Assembly: GCA_049421025.1 (NCBI GenBank)
Contig: JBMSMG010000054.1
Location: forward strand, 1 to 12,169
DNA length: 12,169 nucleotides
Direction: 5' to 3'
From: RGUW01 sp049421025
GTDB taxonomy: Bacteria; Cyanobacteriota; Cyanobacteriia; PCC-6307; Cyanobiaceae
Shown: one piece after another, positions 1 through 7,143 of the stretch
Position numbering within the stretch: position 1 is the first letter of the stretch
Layout: every line of letters begins with the position of its first letter
The notes under the pieces: model-generated
The model's database searches: none
What the model saw: the letters and a program-made list of their open reading frames with translations, nothing else
What the model was told of the DNA's origin: nothing
Made by a program: the position numbers and the translations under genes

Positions 1-44
1 GGTGCCCATACGGTTCTTTCAGTTGAAAACCCGGGAGCGAGTTC
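1..44 (+). promoter_or_regulatory. Leader and ribosome binding site of clpB
   Basis: This short stretch precedes the clpB ATG. GGGAG at 33-37 is a good Shine-Dalgarno sequence, seven bases before the start, and it fixes that start. Any promoter or heat-shock element (for example a CIRCE repeat) would lie left of the window; none is visible in these 44 bases. A short frame entering at the left edge runs on inside clpB out of frame and is taken as a shadow. Confidence 0.6.
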
Positions 45-2678
<2,634 letters not shown>

Positions 2679-2693
2679 GCGCAGCGTTGCTGT

Positions 2694-2729
2694 TGGCTCA
2701 GCCCACCAGCGCATCAATGCGCTGAGCCA
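2694..2729. repeat. Inverted repeat at the clpB/phhB convergent junction
   Basis: TGGCTCAGC at 2694-2702 is perfectly complementary to GCTGAGCCA at 2721-2729 (9 bp). A second short hairpin, AGCGCA/TGCGCT with a TCAA loop (2709-2722 core), competes for the right arm. The repeat covers the last codons and stop of phhB and lies just beyond the clpB stop. It could act as a bidirectional terminator, but neither side has a clear T tract, so this may simply be folded coding sequence. Confidence 0.3.
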
Positions 2730-2985
2730 GCTCCAGATCAAGTGACGAGAGCCCACCGGCGTCATGGGTGGTGAGATCGATCACCACCTTGTTCCAGACG
2801 TTGAACCACTCGGGGTGATGCCCCAGGGTTTCGGCGATCAGGGCCACACGGCTCATGAAGCCGAAGGCCTCGTTGAAATCGGCAAAGCGCAGTTCGCGGT
2901 GCAATTTGCCGTTGAGCAGGCTCCACTGCGGCAGGGTCTGCGGCAAGGCGTCGATCTGCTCAGGGCTCAGGGGTTGGGCGCTCAT
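2698..2985 (-). CDS. phhB: Pterin-4a-carbinolamine dehydratase
   Basis: Small cytoplasmic enzyme that dehydrates 4a-hydroxytetrahydropterin to quinonoid dihydropterin, recycling pterin cofactors. At 95 residues it has the usual length. The active-site signature is intact: HHPEW at 56-60, W64 in FNVWNKV, and the downstream HD at 74-75. The intact catalytic histidines make it a normal dehydratase rather than the degenerate PCD-like RuBisCO assembly factor (acRAF) of alpha-carboxysome organisms. The ATG at 2985 gives a standard N-terminus; no strong ribosome binding site is seen. It lies 41 bp downstream of the yjbQ-type gene on the same strand and is probably co-transcribed with it. No aromatic amino acid hydroxylase is in the window, so its physiological partner is unknown. 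Confidence 0.93.
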   Translation of the reverse strand: MSAQPLSPEQIDALPQTLPQWSLLNGKLHRELRFADFNEAFGFMSRVALIAETLGHHPEWFNVWNKVVIDLTTHDAGGLSSLDLELAQRIDALVG

Positions 2986-3026
2986 GTTGATCTTGAGGGA
3001 GATGTCAATTCCGCTCGGCCGTCAGC

Positions 3027-3446
3027 TCATGCGCCCATCAACTGCAGGGCAATGCTCCTGTGGTGCCGGCCGTCACGGTGCTCCCAAAGGTAGACCTCCT
3101 GCCAGGTGCCAAGCACAAGCTGCCCATAGGCGATGGGCAGGCTCAAGCTGGTGCAGGTCAGCGCCGTGCGGATGTGAGCTGGCATGTCGTCTGGCCCTTC
3201 GTCGTCATGGCTGTAATGGCGATCTCGGGGCACCAGTTCGCTCAGATACGCCTCTAGATCGGCCAGCACGCGCGGATCGGCATTTTCGTTGATGGTCAAT
3301 GAGCAACTGGTATGCAGTGCAAGCGCCACGCACAGTCCTTGCTGCAGGCCGCTTTGCGCAATGGCCTTGTTGATGGCGCCACTGAGCCGCGTGAACCCAG
3401 CCCCAGTGGTCGTGATCTGCAGTTGGTCAGAGACTTGACGCAGCAT
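3027..3446 (-). CDS. yjbQ: YjbQ/UPF0047 family protein
   Basis: A 139-residue protein with all the hallmark blocks of the YjbQ (UPF0047) family: HTSCSLTINENAD at 45-57, the acidic histidine motif HDDEGPDDMPAH at 80-91, GTWQ at 113-116, and the WEHRDGRHHR segment at 121-130. The conserved histidines and acidic residues form a metal or phosphate site at subunit interfaces. Family members show weak thiamine-phosphate synthase activity and are often named secondary thiamine-phosphate synthase; the true physiological role is uncertain. The length is typical and no membrane segment is present. It is the first gene of a probable two-gene unit with phhB. Its start lies only 33 bp from the putative start of the divergent secreted-protein gene, so promoters of the two would overlap. 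Confidence 0.93.
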   Translation of the reverse strand: MLRQVSDQLQITTTGAGFTRLSGAINKAIAQSGLQQGLCVALALHTSCSLTINENADPRVLADLEAYLSELVPRDRHYSHDDEGPDDMPAHIRTALTCTSLSLPIAYGQLVLGTWQEVYLWEHRDGRHHRSIALQLMGA

Positions 3447-3479
3447 TACGATCTGCCGTGGCTGTTGAGTGCTGATCCG

Positions 3480-3794
3480 ATGCCGCGTTCTGCATCAGGT
3501 GACTCTGACCAGGGCATCTGCCTTCAATCAACACCTTCTCATGGCAGGGTGGCAACAGCCAGCGGCGCAGTGCTCGCTCTCGCAGCGCTGGCCGCGATCG
3601 TGAGCCCACAGCCTGCTCTGGCCCAACGCGTGGTGCCCAAGATCGGCACCATCTGCCCGTTGGGGTATGTCGACACCCTCAACGGCAAGTGCAGCACCCT
3701 CGGCTTGATGCGCTACACCGTGCAACCCACCAACGGCAAGGCCTGCCCAGAAGGGTGGATGAATGTCGGCGGCGGTTACTGCCGCAAAAAGTGA
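3480..3794 (+). CDS. Small predicted secreted protein with duplicated Cys motif
   Basis: Not assigned to a named family. From the ATG at 3480 it is 104 residues. A hydrophobic segment at about 27-43 ends in ALA|Q at 46-49, a good signal peptidase I site, leaving a mature chain of about 56 residues. The mature part holds two copies of a 13-residue motif, C-P-x-G-[YW]-x-[DN]-x3-G-x-C, at 59-71 and 89-101, each with Cys-x11-Cys spacing, and ends in basic RKK. This suggests two disulfide-closed loops outside the cytoplasm (inference). The start is uncertain. The frame is open upstream to 3312, but that part overlaps yjbQ and looks like a shadow. A GTG at 3549 would give a signal peptide of more normal length but with no basic residue in front. 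Neither start has a clear ribosome binding site. Its stop lies one base from that of the convergent DUF2721 gene. Confidence 0.7.
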   Translation: MPRSASGDSDQGICLQSTPSHGRVATASGAVLALAALAAIVSPQPALAQRVVPKIGTICPLGYVDTLNGKCSTLGLMRYTVQPTNGKACPEGWMNVGGGYCRKK

Positions 3795-3795
3795 A

Positions 3796-4260
3796 TCAGA
3801 ACCATCGCCTGATCTGACCTGTTGCGATCTGCACCTCCCTCAGGAACAGCAGCACGGCCACCATCAGGCAGGCCATGGCCAGCACAAACAACGGCACCAC
3901 CAGCAGGGCAAGGTCAAGGCTTGCGACTGCGCTGACAAACACAATCGCCACCACCAGCGCCACCAGCAAGATGGTCACGGTGGCAAATTCGATCGCCTTG
4001 AGCATCAAGGCCATGCGGCGTTTCTGCAGTTGCAGCTCTTGCCTGGCTTCACGGGTAACGGCCACCGAGCTGTCGCTGGTCTGAGCCTTGAGCTCGCGGC
4101 CGCGGTCGATGATCCGCGCCAGACGGTTGGTGATCACCCCAAGCAGACCGCTGATCCCGGCCAACAGAAAGACCGGCGCAACCGACAGTTGAATCGCCCG
4201 TGCCAGCCCTTCAACAGGCGCCATCACCATCAACAGTTGCAGCGGCAAGGGCAGCGGCAT
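3796..4260 (-). CDS. DUF2721 family membrane protein
   Basis: A 154-residue integral membrane protein of the DUF2721 type, function unknown. The family-like N-terminal block APVEGLARAIQLSVAPVFLL leads into a first membrane helix at about 25-43. Then follow the conserved NRLARIIDRGRELK segment, a charged amphipathic stretch (about 52-88), and two more hydrophobic helices at about 91-112 and 118-140. Met1 is at 4260, but in-frame ATGs at 4230 and 4224 begin closer to where the family homology starts, so the true start may be 10-12 residues later; no ribosome binding site decides it. It follows the small coiled-coil-like gene on the same strand across a 68-bp gap (from Met1) that carries an 18-nt inverted repeat, and it ends one base from the convergent secreted-protein gene. 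Confidence 0.85.
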   Translation of the reverse strand: MPLPLPLQLLMVMAPVEGLARAIQLSVAPVFLLAGISGLLGVITNRLARIIDRGRELKAQTSDSSVAVTREARQELQLQKRRMALMLKAIEFATVTILLVALVVAIVFVSAVASLDLALLVVPLFVLAMACLMVAVLLFLREVQIATGQIRRWF

Positions 4261-4279
4261 CCAACAACAGCCAGGTGGC

Positions 4280-4297
4280 TTGGGCAGGTCTGCCCAA
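4280..4297. repeat. 18-nt perfect inverted repeat upstream of the DUF2721 gene
   Basis: TTGGGCAG and CTGCCCAA (8 bp each) are separated by two bases. In RNA it would fold as a 7-bp stem with a four-base loop. It sits in the 68-bp gap between the small coiled-coil-like gene and the DUF2721 gene, about 20 bases before the latter's first ATG. There is no T tract on either side, so a simple intrinsic terminator is unlikely. It could be an operator, an RNA processing or stability hairpin, or a leader element. Confidence 0.5.
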
Positions 4298-4328
4298 ACC
4301 TATCGGCCTCTGGAGCACCAGACCATCG

Positions 4329-4526
4329 TCATGGGGTGCCGCAGCGGTTGTGCCCTCTGCTGGCAAGTTCGCGCTTGCGGCTCTCCAGCGTTTTGAGCTC
4401 CTGGCAGAGGTTCTGGATGTAGGCGCTGACATCGGAACCTGAGCGCTCAAGTCCTTTGAGCACCATCAGGTCGTCGATGAGATGGTCAATGCGGTTGTTG
4501 ATTCGCTCCCATTGCAGATCAGCCAT
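4329..4526 (-). CDS. Small helical, coiled-coil-like hypothetical protein
   Basis: A 65-residue protein from the ATG at 4526, with no domain I can name. It is rich in charged and leucine residues in a heptad-like pattern (IDHLIDDLMVLKGLE at about 13-27, then YIQNLCQELKTLESRKREL at about 36-54), so it is probably two amphipathic helices or a short coiled coil. It is soluble, with no signal peptide or membrane segment. The frame extends upstream to a start at 4661, giving 110 residues, but that part is low-complexity Ala/Ser/Arg and looks non-coding. I prefer the inner ATG, although its ribosome binding site is weak. It precedes the DUF2721 gene on the same strand and may form a two-gene unit with it; the M32 peptidase gene runs divergently. 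Confidence 0.6.
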   Translation of the reverse strand: MADLQWERINNRIDHLIDDLMVLKGLERSGSDVSAYIQNLCQELKTLESRKRELASRGHNRCGTP

Positions 4527-4702
4527 GCTCAGCACCGTCTTGCCTATGACCAGCCTGGGTACGGCCTGTGTTGTGAGGCGCGCAGCGCCGTTGCTGTCTT
4601 GCGCTGAATCTGCAGCAGCAGCGGCCGGCTTGGGCGACAACGCGCGGCTGGGTCTGACCATTCATGATTCTGTTGGAGATTGGACTGTCTTGCTGGTCTG
4701 CG

Positions 4703-6229
4703 ATGACTGATGCCTTCATCCGGCTCCAGCAGCACCTGCATCAGACCCGACTGCTGGGTTCGATTAGCAGTGCTCTGTATTTCGATCAGAACACGGTGAT
4801 GCCCGCTGCTGGTGCTGCCTGGCGCGGCGAGCAGTTGGCGTTGTTGGCAATCCAGCTGCATGAGCGCCAGAGCAGCAGTGCCTATGCCGATTTGCTGGCT
4901 GCGGCTGAGGCCGAGTTGCGCCCCGACGACCCCGAGCAGCGCCATCGCAACCTGGCGCTGCTGCGGCTGGAGCTTGCGCGTCAGCGCGCGTTGGATCCTG
5001 CCCTGGTGGCCGCCTTGGCACAGGCGCAGTCGCGCGGTAATGCCATTTGGCAAGATGCTCGCCAGCGCAATGATTTTGCGGCGTTTGCACCAGCTCTGGA
5101 GAGCTTGATCGCCCTGCGCGCTCAACAGGCGAGCCAACTGGCCACGGCTGAGCCGGTGGCGCGCAGTCCTTGGGAGGTGCTGGCCCAGCCGTTTGAACCC
5201 GATGTGAGCAAGGCGCAGCTGCAGGGGCTGTTTGCCCCTTTGCGTGCTGAGCTGCCGGCGCTCTTGGATCGTGCACGTTGCATGGCCCCTGCTGGTGGCG
5301 GGGCATCGGCCCCTGAGCACGATTTGCCAGAGCCACTGCAGGAGCAGCTCTGCAGTGAGCTGCTCGCAAGCTGGGGCTACAACGCCGATCAATGCCACCG
5401 GGCCCGATCGGCGCATCCGTTTTCATGCACGCTTGGGCCTGGCGATTTCCGCATCACCACGCGGGTGGTGAGCGGTCAGCCGCTCTCAGCGTTTCTGGCA
5501 ACGGCCCACGAGTGGGGTCACTCGCTGTATGAGCAGGGCCTGCCCCGCAGCGATGACCACTGGTTCCCCTGGCCTCTAGGTGAAGCCACCTCGATGGGGG
5601 TGCACGAATCACAGTCGCTGTTCTGGGAGTGCCGGGTGGCGCGCAGCAGGGCCTTTGCCCAGCGCTGGCATCCGCGGTTCAGCGCTGAGCTGGGCGGTGA
5701 CCCCTGGGGCGGGGCGTTTGGCTTCTGGCGCGCGTTCAATCCCCTCAGGCCTGGCTTGATCCGGGTGGAGGCTGACGAACTCAGTTACTGCCTGCACATC
5801 GTGCTGCGCTACCAGCTAGAGCTGGCCCTGCTTGAAGACGATCTGCCGGTGGCCGAGTTGCCGCAGCAGTGGAACCGGCAGATGCAGGAGCTGTTGGGTC
5901 TGACGCCCTCAAGCGATCGTGAGGGTTGTTTGCAGGACATTCATTGGGCTGAGGGACTGTTTGGTTATTTCCCCAGCTATGCCTTGGGGCATCTGATCAG
6001 TGCCCAGCTTGCGATGGCGATGGAAGAGGCGCTCGGACCAATTGAAACGCTGATCGCAACTGCTCAGGAGTCGGCCTTGCAGAGCTGGTTGGCCCGTCAT
6101 GTCTGGTCTTGGGGACGCAGCGTCAATGCTGGTGAGCTCGTGCAACAGGTCACGGGCCAGTCGCTCAGTGCCGAGCCCTTTTTGGCCTACCTGTGCGGCA
6201 AGCTCGAGCGCCTGGAGACCGGTCCTTAG
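4703..6229 (+). CDS. M32 family metallocarboxypeptidase (Taq type)
   Basis: Zinc-type carboxypeptidase of family M32 that removes C-terminal residues from peptides in the cytoplasm. From the ATG at 4703 it is 508 residues, the usual length of about 500. Family motifs appear in order: the N-terminal helix ending in a D-x-x-T-x-MP-type segment (DQNTVMPAAGA), HPF at 238-240, DFRITTR at 248-254, the metal site HEWGH at 269-273 with catalytic Glu270, the third-ligand motif HESQ at 301-304, IRVEADE at 353-359, and GYFPSYALGH near 421-430. All key residues are intact. The frame extends 13 residues upstream to 4664, but the inner ATG fits the family N-terminus better; no ribosome binding site decides it. 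ppa follows after 35 bp on the same strand, so the two are probably co-transcribed. Confidence 0.95.
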   Translation: MTDAFIRLQQHLHQTRLLGSISSALYFDQNTVMPAAGAAWRGEQLALLAIQLHERQSSSAYADLLAAAEAELRPDDPEQRHRNLALLRLELARQRALDPALVAALAQAQSRGNAIWQDARQRNDFAAFAPALESLIALRAQQASQLATAEPVARSPWEVLAQPFEPDVSKAQLQGLFAPLRAELPALLDRARCMAPAGGGASAPEHDLPEPLQEQLCSELLASWGYNADQCHRARSAHPFSCTLGPGDFRITTRVVSGQPLSAFLATAHEWGHSLYEQGLPRSDDHWFPWPLGEATSMGVHESQSLFWECRVARSRAFAQRWHPRFSAELGGDPWGGAFGFWRAFNPLRPGLIRVEADELSYCLHIVLRYQLELALLEDDLPVAELPQQWNRQMQELLGLTPSSDREGCLQDIHWAEGLFGYFPSYALGHLISAQLAMAMEEALGPIETLIATAQESALQSWLARHVWSWGRSVNAGELVQQVTGQSLSAEPFLAYLCGKLERLETGP

Positions 6230-6264
6230 GATCACGGGCTGCAACTGCGCGCCCCGCTCTGCCC

Positions 6265-6852
6265 ATGGCCAACATCGACCACGCTCCAAGCCGCACCATG
6301 CTCAACCTGCTGCATGTGCTGCCTGCTTTTGCCGATGAGGGTGAGCTGCGGCTCAATGCGATTGTCGAGCTCAACTCGATGACGATCAACAAGTACGAGT
6401 TGATCACCGAAACCGGTCATCTCAAACTGGATCGGGTTGGTTATTCCTCGCTGGCCTACCCCTTTGCCTATGGCTGCATTCCCCGCACCTGGGATGAAGA
6501 TGGCGACCCACTTGATATTGAAATTGTTGGTGTCACCGAACCGCTGATTCCAGGCTCCTTGGTCGAAGCCCGCATCATCGGCATCATGACCTTTGACGAT
6601 GGCGGCGAGGTCGACGACAAGGTGATCGCCGTGCTGGCCGACGACAAGCGCATGGATCACATCACCAGCTACACCCAGTTGGGTGACCATTGGCTTAAGG
6701 AAACCCAGTACTACTGGGAGCACTACAAAGATCTCAAGAAGCCGGGCACCTGCAAGGTCAATGGCTTTCTCGAGCCCGCCGAAGCGGTTCGCATCATTAA
6801 AGAGTGTGAGCAGCGCTATCTGCAGCAAATCGACGCCAAGCTCGTTAACTGA
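6265..6852 (+). CDS. ppa: Inorganic pyrophosphatase, family I
   Basis: Soluble Mg-dependent enzyme that hydrolyses pyrophosphate to two phosphates and so pulls biosynthetic reactions forward. The 195-residue protein has the family signature DGDPLDI with metal-binding Asp79, Asp81 and Asp84, the substrate-site YPFAYG segment just before it, and the second acidic cluster GEVDDKV with further metal ligands. Its N-terminus is about 14 residues longer than that of E. coli, as judged from these aspartates. The ATG at 6265 is chosen because the upstream extension (to 6193) overlaps the M32 gene and adds an unlikely Arg/Ala-rich segment; no clear ribosome binding site is visible. It is the downstream gene of a probable pair with the peptidase. 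The frame stays open for 96 codons beyond its TGA (see findings). Confidence 0.97.
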   Translation: MANIDHAPSRTMLNLLHVLPAFADEGELRLNAIVELNSMTINKYELITETGHLKLDRVGYSSLAYPFAYGCIPRTWDEDGDPLDIEIVGVTEPLIPGSLVEARIIGIMTFDDGGEVDDKVIAVLADDKRMDHITSYTQLGDHWLKETQYYWEHYKDLKKPGTCKVNGFLEPAEAVRIIKECEQRYLQQIDAKLVN

Positions 6853-6905
6853 GCACTGAGCGAGTCGAAAGAGATTCTGCAGATCTGCTGGATCGCATCC
6901 TTTAG

Positions 6906-6937
6906 CAGTGGCCATCCCCTTAGGGTGACGGCCACTG
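6906..6937 (+). terminator. Hairpin downstream of ppa, possible terminator
   Basis: CAGTGGCC at 6906-6913 pairs perfectly with GGCCACTG at 6930-6937. After an A-C mismatch the stem can continue with a few more pairs to a TTAG loop, about 12 pairs in all. It lies 53 bases after the ppa stop. The downstream bases are GT-rich (CTGTTGTTGTG) rather than a clean T tract, so it would be an imperfect intrinsic terminator or a 3'-end stabilising hairpin. Confidence 0.45.
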
Positions 6938-7143
6938 ACCCTGTTGTTGTGAGTCCGGCTTCGTTTCCCCCTTCCAGCCCGAACCATGGCTGTCAGCGCG
7001 GGGCCGAGCACACGGCTCTGAAATGGGGTTGTGATGGCGAGCTCTCGGCGCTGGATCTGCAGCGCATACTTGAGCGCCTCACCGCCGTAGATCCTGCGGC
7101 CGAGGCGCTCAGCCAGCATTTCGATTCAGCTCAGCTGGGTTGA
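6925..7143 (+). CDS. Possible small ORF in the gap after ppa
   Basis: The 278 bases between ppa (ends 6852) and the ClC gene (ends 7131) hold this 72-residue frame and the hairpin above. The first start is a GTG at 6925 inside the 3' arm of the hairpin; another GTG is at 6949, and neither has a convincing ribosome binding site. The first 30 residues are Pro/Ser-rich and unconvincing. The last 40 or so are protein-like, with an amphipathic helix (ELSALDLQRILERLTAVDP). I recognise no family. It overlaps the convergent ClC stop by 13 bases. It could be a real small protein, a remnant, or a chance frame in GC-rich DNA. Confidence 0.25.
   Translation: MTATDPVVVSPASFPPSSPNHGCQRGAEHTALKWGCDGELSALDLQRILERLTAVDPAAEALSQHFDSAQLG

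Noticed and set aside
3763..4422. 219-codon plus-strand frame rich in His and Gln
   Set aside because: It is antisense to the DUF2721 gene; the His/Gln richness is the complement of hydrophobic membrane codons.
4544..5416. 290-codon minus-strand frame rich in Gln, Arg and Leu
   Set aside because: It is antisense to the M32 peptidase gene, which has complete family motifs; the composition is typical of a GC-rich shadow frame.
6879..6888. 10-bp palindrome GCAGATCTGC after ppa
   Set aside because: Too short and isolated to call an operator or terminator without comparative data.
6232..7119. 295-codon minus-strand frame
   Set aside because: Most of it is the complement of ppa, whose identity is certain, and it shows no family motif.
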